A stretch of DNA of 64,000 bases from Xanthoparmelia taractica (lineage: Eukaryota; Ascomycota; Lecanoromycetes; Lecanorales; Parmeliaceae): the NCBI GenBank assembly GCA_033085395.1, contig JANQBS010000081.1, positions 98,161-162,160 of the forward strand, given 5' to 3'. Positions 43,982 through 56,617 of the stretch are shown one piece after another. The notes below the pieces were generated by a model, which was given only the letters and a program-made list of their open reading frames with translations, made no database searches and had not been told where the DNA came from. The stretch's first letter is position 1. Each line of letters begins with the position of its first letter. Position numbers and translations under genes: made by a program.

Positions 43982-46032
43982 ATGTCATTGTTCTCCTCAG
44001 GAAATCTCTCTTCCAACATGAATACTCAGCACATCTCACGAGAATACGCTTTCTCCAAACCATCTCCTACATTTTTGAGAACCCAGCAAGAATTACGGCC
44101 CCTTCCACTTAGTTTCCCTGCTGGCACTAAGGGTGGGCCTGCTTGCACTGAGCGCAACGATAGAAGAACAGTAGAGGAACGAAGCTATCCGCAACCTCCA
44201 CATCTTTTATGGTCCTTGCCACAAAAAAGACCAAATCAGAGTCAGGCCTCAGAAGGGGTTGAAGACCCACAAGAGTCTCATCCGAGGGCCTTCTCAGGAA
44301 TCTACCCGGCGAAACGTTTGAAATGCCCGGCTACACCACTGTTAACCAGCCCGATTTCCTCATGTAACAGTGTGGTCACGACTGGCTCATCACGGCCGTT
44401 GCTAAATCTCTTGGACGCGAAGACATTGTTAACGGAGCGAGAGGATCATACAGATGACGATCAGCTTGAGTCTAAGTGTCTGAAGACTCTGTCATCACCT
44501 TTTAAATATACTCAACAGCTCGTTACCAGTAACACTGACCCAATAGCGAAGAATGGCACCAATCTTCACAGACCATTGCGCGACGGTAACCCACCAGGGT
44601 ACATTTACTTTGCGCCTACGAATCCGTCCGACAAGGCCAATCAAGCAGTGGTTCCACGCCGACAGCTATCGTATCGTGGCCCAGCCAGCAATCCAGGGCC
44701 AAGGCCCCTTCACAAGTCTACAGGGTCAGAGGGGCTTAGACATGATGCTAAACAGCACGCAGAGGATTACAGTAATGAGTCGCGGTCATACAGTACACCA
44801 AATGCGTCTGTTGCTAGACCATACGATTCTGAGCCTATAAGGAGCAAACCCAGAATTCGGCTTGATTTGTCAGAACAAAAGGACGACGTTCAAGAAGCGG
44901 TGAGTATCCCAGAGCTGGAATGATTGCGTAAATAGTTAGGGTCCATACTTACGGTTTGAAGCACGCAATTACAATCAGGACAAGCCCATCAAAGCCTCAG
45001 GTAATTTGTACACCACGTCGCCGCGCTACGATTGATCCCTTTGCAACAACGACGCCAGCCTACCTTGATCAAGGCCTCCCAATGTCGTACCCACATACAC
45101 CACCTCCGACCCTAGCATCCTCGGAGTCAGTGGCTGTTCTTGAAATAAAGTCCGTCGTAGACAAGAATTACGATGAGGCACATGAAAGGATCAAGGCTAA
45201 ACCAACATGGAATCAAACACCTCCCATGTCGAACCCTTCGCCAACAGCTACCGTGAGGCGTGGTAAACCAGACATCACCGCCCCAGTTGGAGCAATTCCC
45301 CTGGGAGATACAGCATCTGATCAAACCCAGCTGTCCCAAATTACCTCTTGGATCGTAATGGAGCTCGAAGAGTGGGTTGCTAGCATTCCACAAGTCAACT
45401 TGCGACTTGACAGCCCAGTGATGATCCAGATATGCCTTCCAGCTGGGCAGCGCAGAGTCCCGAAGAAGACACTACCAACGTTGCCTCTGAGTCGCTATTC
45501 GAACTTCAATGGTCCCCTTTCGAGTCATCCCACCCACTCTCTCTTCAACAATTACCTTCAAGCAGCATCTCCACCAATTGTTCCTCCTTCCCCCATCAAT
45601 CTGCGCTCGCTCCACATCATCTTCCCCCATGCATCGTCCCAACTTCTATCGTCACTTCAAGCCACTTACCTTGCTCTTCATTATATCTCTATCATCCACC
45701 TACCCTCACCTTCATCATGTTTCCCGCCGTTCTCATATAGTAAGACACATACGCCGTTGTCCCCCACCATGCCATACATTCCAGCCAAAGCCCGCGCCAT
45801 GCTTGGTTTGCAGACACCAACTACCAGGCCAGGTTTGCCCGCATCCTGGAGGCGGCCAGAGACACGAGGATGGAGGGAGAGGATTGAGAACTTGGAATGT
45901 AAGCTGAGAAGAGAGGTGATGAGACTGATAAGGATGTGTGAAGGGAGCAATTTGGGCAAGAATGACGCCCTTGTAAGAGCTGTCGGGCAAATTGTCAATT
46001 TTGAGCAGGAGAATGCGCGTAGATTAAGTTGA
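43982..46032 (+). CDS. Uncharacterised fungal protein
   Basis: Not recognised. Exons are 43982-44899 and 44962-46032, joined by GTGAGT and TTTGAAG in phase 0, giving 662 residues. The first 400 residues are disordered and rich in Ser, Pro and Thr. The more conserved-looking C-terminus starts with LRSLHIIFPHASSQLLSSL, a helical segment, then AKARAMLGLQTP and a last helix pair (RERIENLECKLRREVMRLIRMC, then LVRAVGQIVNFEQENARR). The open frame reaches back to 43895 but without an ATG. It runs convergent with the SET-domain gene, whose stop is 217 bp away. A role cannot be proposed. Confidence 0.7.
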
Positions 46033-46249
46033 ATGGAAAGGATTGAGGAATCACGAGGTATTCATTGACGACTTAATGGATGATGATGGACGGTGTTAGA
46101 TTATGAGCATGACTTCCGATATTCCCAGCTCAGCAGGGACTTGATCCCTTTTTCCTCTTGAGAACATGGACAGTGATAGACACCTTGATCCCCAAGAGCC
46201 AGGTAAACTCCAGGCTTCAAGGAACAAATTTCATTATCCAGTTTGTCTA

Positions 46250-48610
46250 TTAGCGCCAGCCTTTGAACTCGTCGTCGCCAATGATCCGAATTGTCTTTCC
46301 AGCCGGTGTTCCTCGGTTCGACCTCCTAACAGTCCGGACGACATTTGCCCTTACACTGGCCGCCTTCACTTTGACGCTGTCCCTCCGAGTGACCGGCCTC
46401 TGTCCTCTTCCTCCCTCTGCAACCTGAACAGATGGACAGCGTCGGATCTTGTCCTCCATCTTCGTGTCCGTCGATCTTCCAATAGAAGACCGCTGACGAG
46501 AATAGGTAACCGTGGTACGCTGTCTCTTTTTTCCGTCTCTTGATCTCCCAGTTGCTATTTCAGGTTCAAGACCTGACAGAGAGCGCTGCGAAGCTTCCTT
46601 CACTGATTGTTGATTTTTGGTAGCCGAAGAGCCTAGTACTCCTGCCTGCGATAATCTCCTCGAGGTTTGAGCCCTTGCCGTTACAAAAGCAGATTTCACG
46701 GATGATGGGACAGCAATCTTCTTCTTTTTGGTCACCATCTCCATGGCATCTTCAACCACTTGCTGGATCTTCCTCTTTCCACCTATTGTTATAGGTTTGA
46801 GCGCTTCTCGGATTTCCTTTGGCTTCGGTCCTAAGATTCCTCTACATCCCTCCGCTCCACAGCGACACTCCTGCACATTCTTAACAGAGTATGGATTGAA
46901 GTTATAATCATACGTTAATTCTTCACCAGTCATGATGCCGTTGTCTCCTGCGAAGAGCGCCATGCGCGGTTTGCCAGCCACAGTCCACTTGATCATGCGG
47001 CAATTGGGGGCGCAAGAGTGGTTGACAAAACGAGCGATGGAACCCCGAGTTGCGTCAAGGATCATGGACTGATCAAAGTCCATGAGATAGTAACACTATC
47101 ATTGTCATTAGCTCATGAATGAACGGTATTTAGTGACGCAATAGAGATAGACCGTATTACCTCGGAGTTCTTGTAGCGCTTATTCATGCGTTCGTCACAC
47201 TCGCCCTGCGTGATGATCTCCCCTGTATATTCGACAATGATCTGGTTGGGCTCGAATGTGCGGTTGGCCCGTATGCCGTAGCCACGATCAGCTGTCTTCA
47301 TGACCTCGACACCAATGTTGTATTTGCCTCCAGCTTTACATCGTTGCTTTAGAGCGGCAAAACTGCGATTCGTGCAATGCTCGGCGCCTACCTTACAATT
47401 GCTATCATCACATTCATAGAGCATAAAGCGGTTGAAGCAATGGTCATCACAACCAGTCTCTGCGGTGCAAATGCATGTAGAATGTTCCAAATCCTTGGCT
47501 TTCTTCCACAAATTGGCAGCGTCACCAATGAACACATCTGAGCCTGTGTATTAGCAAAGCTGAGCGTAAATCTTGCGAAGACGTACTTTTTTGTGTCTTC
47601 TTCCATTCGTCTGGTTTCGGCTGCCCCGGGGGCAAAGGTGAAAATACGTCGAACGGCAGCTTGAAGTCTCTGCCCATTTCTATTATCTTGTCCCCAATCC
47701 ACATTGGCATTGGCATGATTGCACGTTCACCAGCCTCCGGCCGGTTCTTGGAAATTTTTCTCTCCTTATTTTTGGTTTCGGTAAGCCTAGCATCATCACC
47801 GCGGTGTTGTCCCACATAGAGCCCTTGGGCGACCCATGGCTTGGTACATTTTTTTGCGACCCTATGCGTTCCCTCCCGTGCCTCCGCGGATTGCCCATTG
47901 CTAGTTTCGGTTTCTGAAAAGCGGGCTCGCTTCCTAGAGGGGCCTTCGAAAGATGGTGTTTCGGGTTCCCTCGGCTTCAAGTTGGGTGTCTCGTCACCGC
48001 CTTTCACCGCCTGGATCTTCTCCATTCGAGCCTCTCCCGTCTCCCATCCTCTCTTGCCTAGCACACTCGTAGTCTTCTCAATTATACTGGAAGCTCGACC
48101 CAATATGTCCAATCGCGTAGACCTCCGCTTCTTGGCGCCTTCCTCATCCTTCGTAGACAGCCTCAAGTTATCACCGGGCATAGCTCCAATACTCCAATTT
48201 TCATCCAGAGCCTGGACACTTCGTTGCAGAAGCCTTTCTCCAGAAGTATTTGCATCGCCGTCAACAAGTGTTTCCCCCGAAATTGTCCGGTTTCCCATTT
48301 CTGCACCTTGCTTTCGAGTCGAGCGGCTCTGCCTGGCTGACAATACGTCCACGTTGTAACTGCCAACTTCTGTGCGTGGTCGGGCAGAGCTTCTTTTGTA
48401 GTCGTCTGCTTTCACGGAACCATCTGTGAGCTCGCTGGACATATCAGTTAGGCTTGTCGCTGTAGTTAGAGAGGGCGTCATAGAAGGGTCTTTGACATTG
48501 TTGCAAGTTGCAACGCGGGAAAATGCCGATTCTATTGACTCTTGACGCGTTATCTTCGTCTGTGGTTGGGTAGTTGTCTTGCCAAGACGTTGTTGAATAA
48601 AGGAAAGCAT
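46250..48610 (-). CDS. ash1: ASH1-type SET-domain histone methyltransferase
   Basis: Predicted histone H3 lysine-36 methyltransferase of 748 residues. Exons on the minus strand: 48610-47587, 47537-47161, 47095-46250; all GT-AG and in phase. After a basic disordered N-terminus of about 330 residues come an AWS zinc-cysteine region (STCICTAETGCDDHC, YECDDSNCKVG), a SET domain (GYGIRANRTF, IVEYTGEIIT, then FVNHSCAPNCRM and ELTYDYNF) and a post-SET motif (CRCGAEGCRGILG). The tail is basic and Ser-rich. There is no WW or SRI domain, which separates it from SET2, so it best matches the Neurospora-type ASH1. The frame extends beyond 48610, but only to a GTG, so the first ATG is used. Confidence 0.88.
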
Positions 48611-49206
48611 TGTAGCTGGAAGCTCTACGGCACAACGGCCAATGAAGCGATAATCGAAAGAGTAAACAAAGGCAGGAGCAATCACGGACGGATACAGAAG
48701 CGGGCAAGGCAGTCGAGCGTATAATGTTAGCGGGAGACTGTAAGCCCGAAGGAAAAGCAGATGAAGCTGACTCTAAGAGCTTTGAGAATGGATGATTTTA
48801 AAAGGTGAAAGCGTGATTTGGAACTGCTGTTGTCCAAGTCCCTCGGCTGGTTGTGGATTGGTGACAACCAACAATTGGTGGGCAATTACTTAGTACAATA
48901 ACAATGTATCATTCCACAGAGATGGTCTGGGCAACCTTTATATTGATTTATCATTTGACATTATGAATTGCTTCACGACCCTTAATCTCTCTTGGTCACC
49001 GCTCCATGGTTACGATCTAAACCCTCCTGCTGCGGCAATGCCACTCGCTCCTTCTTTCTCGAAAACCAATGTGGGTATAAGTACATTCAAAATCAGAACG
49101 ATCGCCAAAGCTCAGACTAGCAAGTTACAATGCATATGTAGCAATGACAACATTGATACAGAACTTTCTTTTCTGCACATGCCAGCCTTCTCTTAGCCCA
49201 GACCCC
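48611..49206. other. Intergenic, SET promoter and ERF2 3' end
   Basis: A 596-bp gap between two minus-strand genes. It holds the promoter of the SET-domain gene. A 77-codon plus-strand frame at 48963-49196 has no support. Confidence 0.5.
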
Positions 49207-51232
49207 TCACTGGTCAACTTGGCTCGTTAAAACGACGTGTTGCAGCTCCATAGCGCCGGGCTGTTGCTCTGCAATGGGAGGCGCTTGCGTCTCACCCCTT
49301 CTAGCCCCAAACCGTTGATCACCTTCTTCATACTTCTGCTTGAAGCGTAGATAAGTTGGCGGTCTTGGCCTTAGAAGCACAACAAGCCAATTCTGGAAAG
49401 CGCTGGTTTGGGTGAACGGTCGATGCCGATCATTCTTAAGAAACTTATGGGAGTTCAGATATTCTCTGGTAGTCTCACCTCGCGCAATCAACCACAGATG
49501 GTAACCCCAGAGACAAGCAGGATAAGGCGTGGCTAGCAGGCCATATATGAACATAGCGAACGGTACCCTCCACTTGCGGATAGAATCACTGAACGATATC
49601 CTTTGTTCCGTCTGATATCGCAAGCAGTGTCCGAGGCTGGCGAACATGAGGAAGATACCGAGAAGGGTACCCGAGCTCACAAAGGTGAAAAAATATCGGT
49701 AGTTCCTTCGTCCGACGCAATTGTTGATCCATACGCAATGGTGGTCTTGTGTCTCCATGCAACTGTCACATATTCGGCAATGGTGACATCGCGGCGGCCT
49801 CCATATATTGCATGTCTTACAATACTTTGTGGGGACATCCATGGCGCCATTGGGCGTTCCGGCCGATTTGATCGTGATCCATTGCGTAGTCGGTAGCTCC
49901 AAAGTGAGTGGGTCGTCAAAGTTCTCAGGGAGCGGCAAGGGATGGAGGTTTCGCGGTAATATCTTGTAGCTGTTAGAGAAAGTTCTAAAATAGACCCATT
50001 CAACGCTCACCCCAGGGTCTGTCACAGATGCGTGGACAAAGGACGAAATGCATATGAAGAAAATATACGCAAAGAAAAACGGTACGGCGGGTGAGACGTG
50101 TTCTGAGAGATACGGTCCTCTAAGCCATTACACCCATCATCAGTGGCACCATGGAAGAGCAAGGCATAAAGTAAACCTACGAGTATGCAAGGAAAAGAAT
50201 GGTGGGTAACACCACGATGATGCCGCTCGCGACGTTAATGGGTCTATCTCTGGCGTTCTGCAACCTTCCTCCCCAGCAGAATACCGTATTCCCAGAAAAG
50301 TACTGATAGTTGATGCCGGCTTTAGGAGCAGCTTTCGGTAGCTTCTTCGCAAATGTTGGGGAATTGTTCGATGACGAAAGACGTTCATGACCCTGCATTT
50401 CCTTTCGAGTAGTTGCAGCTCGGTGAAGATTGGCCCGAAAGGACTTGGGAGATCCATTGCCTCGCCCCTCAATGTCCAATTGCATCGGCCTCGGATGGGA
50501 GAAGCGATTTTGAAGCGGTATCTCACTCTCGCCTATGCTTCGAAGCGTTTCATTCTCGGTAGGGCTTGCGTTGACTGTACCTCCATCGTGTTCCGTGAAT
50601 TGCGTCCCTCTCGATAGCGGAAGTATGCCGTGGTTATGTTGGATTTGGTGACCTCTCTGTGGCGTTGCCTGCGTTGCATCCGAGACCAGACTATGCCTAT
50701 TGGTATTGGTACCTGCCTCGCTGGATCCATCTACGCTAGCTGAAGGCTGTCCCACTCTTGTTGGTCGGACGTTTCGTTGAGCTTGCAACCGCTGCGAGCT
50801 CATAGGTCGGAAGAAGGCATGTGAAGCTAATGAGGGTACATGTGTTCGACTTGTCCGACTAATGGCACTCGGAGGCCTGCTTGAATTCGTCACAGAACCT
50901 CCAGGGCCTCCAAAGGCACCACCCGTTCTCCACGAAGCTAACGTAGTAGGCGAACCTTTAGCCCTTCGAGTTAGAGGTGCACGCGTTGAAGGACGAGTTT
51001 GCGATGATATGGCCGAGCCTGGACCATTCGGATCAGTCGAAGCCGCTGTAGTTGGTCTACCAACAGTGGTTTGCCCTTCCCTTTGGTACTCATCACCATC
51101 TTCCGACGCAATATCTGTCATGCGAGTTGAGATAATGCTGGGGGCTAGCTGGGAGCCCGCGTTTGGAAGCGGGCTCGGCAAAGGATTGTTGACAGGAGTC
51201 CGGGGAGAGGTGGGAGAAAGAGAGGGCTCCAT
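49207..51232 (-). CDS. erf2: DHHC palmitoyltransferase Erf2
   Basis: Protein S-acyltransferase of the Erf2 type, which palmitoylates Ras with Erf4 at the ER/Golgi; 638 residues. Exons on the minus strand: 51232-50181, 50119-50011, 49962-49207; all GT-AG and in phase. The first 330 residues are Ser/Pro/Arg-rich and disordered, which is common in fungal Erf2. Then come four membrane spans (ASGIIVVLPTILFLAYS, FFFAYIFFICISSF, FTFVSSGTLLGIFLMFASL, FAMFIYGLLATPYPACLWGYHLWL). The cysteine-rich domain between spans 2 and 3 has KYCKTCNIWRPPRCHHCRIC and DHHC at about residues 460-463. Splicing joins TDPG to ILPRNLHPLP, as in the family. The short middle exon holds the second span. It diverges from the small membrane protein at 51811. 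Confidence 0.92.
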
Positions 51233-51810
51233 TATGGTTGACAGGGTCAGCTATCGGAAGGCGCTCTTTGTAAGTTCATTTGGGCTCGACAGAGTCTGTC
51301 CAAATGCGGAGAGGCAGATGAAATACAAGTCTGGAAAGGGAGAGGTGGGCGTAAGATTCGACTCTTGGCGGCAAAGGGTAGGTAGGATGGAGTGAAATCC
51401 AGGGTAGAAGGAATTGTATGGCTGCAGTAGGAACAAGGTGAAAGAAAAGGACCACTAAAGGACAGTGTTGGTGATATGATATAGGCGAGAAAGCTGTAAG
51501 GTGCTCAATCTTGAGTACCGTCTTATTTGCATATCACCATAGTTGTTTTCATTGTCGCAAGCAAAAGCGCCTGTCATCAGGTAATCTATTTAGAAGGTGA
51601 AGTACTCTATGTCAAACGAGGCGAAAGTGCAGCTGCATTAAGCGGCCCGTCATTACGCCCTAGCGCGCCTTAATCATCTCCTCTCAACGTCACTCTCACA
51701 TATTCTCACTGTTTCACTGTCTCACTGCAAACATAACACCAGCTCGCTATCTTACTTTGCCCCTGATCACCCTAGGAATTCAAAGCAATACAGGGCTCAA
51801 ATATTGCATC
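51233..51810. promoter_or_regulatory. Divergent promoter of ERF2 and small membrane protein
   Basis: A 578-bp gap between start codons in opposite directions. It contains a run of TCTCACTGT-like repeats near 51690-51730. No known element is recognised and no gene is seen. Confidence 0.5.
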
Positions 51811-52378
51811 ATGTCTGCGACAGCAGGACGCATGGCCACTAAGGTGGGCCAGGCCGCCGGCAAAGCTGCTTCCAAAGCCAATGAAGCCGGTAGTGGGAAA
51901 GGAAAAGAAAGTCCGCTGCAAAAGGGAGCCAAGAGGGATCCTGAATTATACGTACGGAAAATAGATTCAACGGTCAGCTGCGCCTTCGCTGATACTCGTG
52001 GCAGATCCTCCTCACAATCATGACGGGGGCTTTCGGCATGGCTGGTTATCATTTTGGACGCAAACCCACTTCATCTTCATCCGAAGCCCCGGTCAGCATG
52101 GCAGAAGGGACTATGCCTTGGCAAACCACCGCAAAAGGTGACGGTGCCGATGAACATTTCAAATACCAGTATCATCCAGGTGGGGACAGGAACAAGACGC
52201 CCAAGGACGCGCCAAGCGCGCTACACAGCGTCATTGTGCCCAATGTGACTTTACCAAAGGTTGGTACTCGGGCATCTAAGCCCAGTCGAGAACTTGAAGA
52301 TGTCCGTGAAGAGCATACTAATCAGCTGAACAGAAATTGCACGATCAGTTCAACAAGTATGGCAAGGATGGATACTAG
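51811..52378 (+). CDS. Small single-span membrane protein, unknown
   Basis: Not assigned to a named family. 146 residues from exons 51811-51951, 52005-52259 and 52334-52378; all GT-AG, phase 0. The N-terminus is Ala/Lys/Gly-rich and basic (GQAAGKAASKANEAGSG), followed by one membrane span at about 47-66 (YILLTIMTGAFGMAGYHFG). After it comes a hydrophilic segment containing WQTTAKGDGADEHFKYQYH, and the C-terminus is KYGKDGY. The basic N-terminus plus one span fits a mitochondrial inner-membrane protein, which is inference. The terminal 45-nt exon is identified by an acceptor preceded by a CTAAT branch site and by a clean ending. Confidence 0.7.
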
Positions 52379-53003
52379 AGGCGTTGAGCATTCAAAGTCA
52401 AGAAAAGCTAAAGGGTGTGGACGGGATGTATATAAAACACCACCGGTCCTGTGGTAGGAGTGTTGGGAACTTCGACAATAACAAGGAGTCTGGCTGCTGA
52501 CGGGGTTGGACTCCTCTTCCGCGTTTGAGTATTCAGGCTTGGTTGCTATTTTCAGGCTCTGATGGAGCCGGGCGAACATCGAGCAACGACTAGCCCAGCC
52601 GTGCAGCGGCAGCATGTCGGAGTCTTAGGGGGCTCCGGCCAAGCTGCGTAAATCTTCAATTCCACCTTCTCTCAATTTACAATTTGGAGTATCCCAGCGA
52701 CTCATCACAGCAAACGCCCGTTATTGGCATTGGAGCGACAATACCGACTTGCCATGAAGACTTCCGCAACCTACATATGTCAATGCAGAAAAGGATGCTA
52801 CCGACTACAACCATGCAAAGTTTCATGACAGTGTTTTAGGCAGCGCAATCAAAATCTATCGTCAACTATAGATGGTCAGCTTGTACAGTTCCCTCGGAGT
52901 GAGCAGACGCTTTTACAGTATAGCTTCTACGAAAATGACTTCAATAACCAGTCGCATCTAATGTTGATAGAATACTTCATATTACATGGTCCTAATCAAC
53001 GCT
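52379..53003. other. Intergenic, convergent 3' ends
   Basis: A 625-bp gap; the 3' ends of the small membrane protein and PMT1 face it. No gene is seen. Confidence 0.5.
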
Positions 53004-56000
53004 TCACTTGGTGGCCGAAGTGGCCTCGCTCCCCTCACTTGCAGGTTTAGGCTTCCCACCGTCGTTCTTCTGCGCCCACTTTTCCTTAGCCAGGTCATCC
53101 TCTGGACTTGCTGTAGCCGGAAGCTCTCTACCATCGTTTTCAGGGTTATTAGCTGCAGTCTCAGGCTCTCGATCCGCGGGATGTGGTGGCGCCGTCCCGA
53201 CAGAATTGTCAAATATCTCGTTGCCGTCGGCATCGATCATTCGCGTTCTAGTTTCATATCGCGTTTGGAAGTCTACTTTGCCTGCGAGTGCAGCGACTTC
53301 TTCTTCATTTAATAGATTACCGTCCTGATCTCTGTACTCGACTTTCTCTTCTCGACGTATAGAGGCTTCTTCTACCGCAGGTTGAGGCGTGACATTTTCT
53401 GCAAGTGGTACCTGTTGTTGCCCGCCTGGGGGAGGCACCGCTGGAGCATCTGTCGGCTGGATTCCGCTACTAGGTTGGACGATATCGTATTGGTCGAGCT
53501 AACAGAGTTCATGAGCTGTACTCAAGTTAATGTCATTCAGGGACATGGATACTTACATCAGTATGGAACGTAGTGCAATCAAAGTCCCAAGTCTCAAATA
53601 GCTTGACTTGTTGACAAGCGGTTTGAGTCCAGGGGTTCCCGTACGATAGAGGTGCATAAAGAGTGAATGCAACAATGCTCGTGGCCAAGAAAGCCGCGAC
53701 ACCGAATCTGCCAATCGCAGGATTATCCCTGATGCCGAATGGCCCTCTTGCTCTGTTCGCTGCGAAATCGTAGACCTGACACGTTGTGATAACGGCGAAA
53801 TAGAGAGCTGGAAAGTAATGATGAAGAAAGAGTTGACGTTGCATCAGATAGAAGGGGAAGTAGTGGAATGCCCAGCCCAAAACCGAAGTACCAATCTCGT
53901 AATCGAAGCGCTTGAAGTTGACATCGTCGTAATCTTGATATCCTCGTTGCCAGCGGAGAATGGATAATCCTTTAAAAACGAAATAGATGCCAACGGCAAT
54001 GGTTGATGACCACCAGATGATAGGGTTGCCGATGAGGTAGATCTGACGATGGTCCTTGCCCCAGAAATTGATACCCCGGCGCAGTATTGGCCATGACGGT
54101 GGCCTCGAGTCCCAGGCGTGAGATTCGACTAGGCCAGCGTTCGTTGTCCACATCACTTTTTGAAGTTCCCAGAATTTTCCTAGAAAGCCAGGGTTCTTGT
54201 AATTGACCTTCTCCGCCTCCGCGCCAAGCTTAGGATGTTCATTCTGCTCTACGTACCAAATACTGTTCGGGAGCGTGCCCTGCTTGGCACAGGTAACTTC
54301 CTGTTGATCGAACCCCCAGTCAGGCAGTTTGACCTTGTGGGAGAACAAAGAGCAGCCCGTCATTATATGGACCAGCTTGAACTTGGTTTCGATAGTGCGA
54401 ACTTGCTCTCTGGCCAAAGCGCCATCGGACATCGACTTGACGATCTCAACTCTGAACAAATCGTTAGCGTCCCCTTCGAAACCTTCGTAGCCGTAGGCCG
54501 AAACTTCATTTTGCCATTCCGCCTCGCTGACAGGAGGGCGCACGTCGTGTGAATGCAACCGTCGGTCTGTAACAACGTGATACAAGCGAACAATGCTGCC
54601 ATCAACGAGAGGCACAGGGTCTATCGTGTCCCATGCTTTGACACCTTTGACTTCTTCTCCATTCAGTCCGAGAGGTTGTGTCTGGTTTTCCAGCAGCCAA
54701 GCGTTGTTCTCGTCCTTGTGTGGATAAAGAGTGATCTGCTGCTGTTTACTGCCGGTAGGATACATATGATTATGTGAATGTAGGTATCCTCCATGAGTAT
54801 TGTGGTGGCGTATACTAACTCGGCTGCCCATGATCACGTCCACGGGTACGTCCTGCATTGCTTTGGAGTTCAAAGTGGCCTGGAATTCTGACGACATAAA
54901 GCCGTCGCCATCGCCTGGATTAACCAGGCATAGGAAATGAATCCCAAATAGCGCCACATAGAAGCTCATCGGGATGACAATCAAACAAAAGACACGGGCA
55001 AGGAAGTGCTTGAACCACAATCTCTGTGCAAAGCTTTTAGCCTTCTTTATCAAGAACCAATAGGAGGGCCGAGGTGCCGGAAACTTACTGGAGTAACGGT
55101 TTTCGCATCCCCAATCAGAACCCAGAGTTGCACAACGGTCAGGCTCCCAACCCAGGCAATTGTGAATAGACCGACCCATTTCACGCTTACCGTGGCGCCA
55201 AGTCCCAGACCCGTCGCAACAAGCCAAAACCACCAGCTGGGATCGAAAGCTTTGGAAGGCCCTTGTTCGTGTTGATTTGTGAAGCAAGTCCATGCCAGAG
55301 CAGTAAAGGCGGTGAAAACGATCAGTGGCGAATCGAGCAAGATGAGGCGAGATTGAGTGACCAGCCCATTCTCTGGAGATGTCATTAGCGTCTGGAAATT
55401 GAGTCGGTCAGTTGTCATACCAAAGATAATCATTCCTGCACCCAACGTAGCAGTCATCGTTCGACAGCCGGAAGCCTTCAATGTTAAGAAAATCATAGGA
55501 ACAGTCATAACACCCATAATGGCGGGCAGTAATCTCATTGCAACATATGGTACACCAGGCTCAAGGTAATCTTTTCCGATATCCTTGAAGTCAAATTCTC
55601 CGTCAAAGCCAGCCAGATAGCCCGCGAGTGTCAGGAGTAATTTCGCCAGCGGTGGGTGGACGTCCATGAAAAACCTGCCTTTAATGTACTTTGAGGCGAA
55701 ACCTCCAAAGCTGCGTTTGTAATGAGCCTTGAGTATTTTCATGGCTAGTGTAGGGCCGCAATGGTGACTTACTGAACCTCATCAAAAACGACGCTGCTAG
55801 GTTGGTATATTCTAAAAAGGCGCACAACTGCCGCAATAAGTGTGAGGATGCCCAAGAGCTGCAGATCCGAAGCTGGTAACATGAAGATATCATTATCAGT
55901 GACCCCGTGGGAGCTGTAGTCGGTGGGCTTCGCTTTTGCTGTCTTGGTAGTGCCATTGGGTGTATGAGTGGCTTGCTTATCCTCAGAGCGAGGGCGAGAT

Positions 56001-56017
56001 GCGTTTTTGGGAGGCAT
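53004..56017 (-). CDS. pmt1: Protein O-mannosyltransferase, PMT1 subfamily
   Basis: Dolichyl-phosphate-mannose:protein mannosyltransferase, an ER multispanning enzyme that starts O-mannosylation of secreted proteins; 942 residues. Exons on the minus strand: 56017-55773, 55710-55089, 55023-53557, 53498-53004; all GT-AG and in phase. The catalytic Asp-Glu sits in FDEVHFGGFASKYIKG at about residues 79-80. GGFASKYIKG and DVHPPLAKLLL indicate the PMT1 subfamily rather than PMT2 or PMT4. Three MIR motifs occupy about residues 325-520 (IRHHNTHGGYLHSHNH, VTDRRLHSHDV, TGCSLFSHKV). Further spans follow (IWWSSTIAVGIYFVFKG and others). A long hydrophilic C-terminal tail of about 165 residues, encoded by its own exon, ends GSEATSATK. 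It diverges from SF3A1. Confidence 0.94.
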
Positions 56018-56617
56018 GAGAGCAGAGTGTCGTGTGCTTTAAGCGGCGGTGGTATGCGAACTGTTATGCGCAGGTCAACTATTAAAAGTTGAGCTGGCCT
56101 TTTATCTTCAGAATCAGGTACGGACACAAGAACAGTGAGCAGTTTTGAAAATAAAGGAGTGGAAGAAAGTATTAGAAGGCTGGCATATTTGCCCTTCTGT
56201 AGGGAGTTCGCCTTTGCTGGGGAGAGGAGAACATGTGCTGTGAGGGAGAGCTCTCCTACATATTTTTACAGGCCACGTCCACGAAGGCTGATCAGCGTCA
56301 GCCCTAATTTAAGGTGATTACCGTACTTTACCCTTGCTCCAAGCATTAAATCGTGCGCTAGTTGAACCTTTGAAACTTAGCCCCAATCCTCTACGAAGTA
56401 GTCTATAGACGCACTTGGTCCCCAAGTCCGAGCAACAACAAGCCAAATCCACATCTACACTTGGACAATACTTTCTTCGAGGAAACGAGCTGTCCTGGCG
56501 TTGACAAGCTGTGCAGTGCGGTGCAGGAAGTGAGGTAGATTTGGAAGTGTCAGAATAAGGAGGTGAAGCATGCCAGAAGAAGACCTTCAAGTGTGATATC
56601 CTGGATTCTGATAGTAA
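56018..56617. promoter_or_regulatory. Divergent promoter of PMT1 and SF3A1
   Basis: A 600-bp gap between start codons facing apart. There is a TACTTTAC-type word near 56332. No known operator is recognised. Confidence 0.5.
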
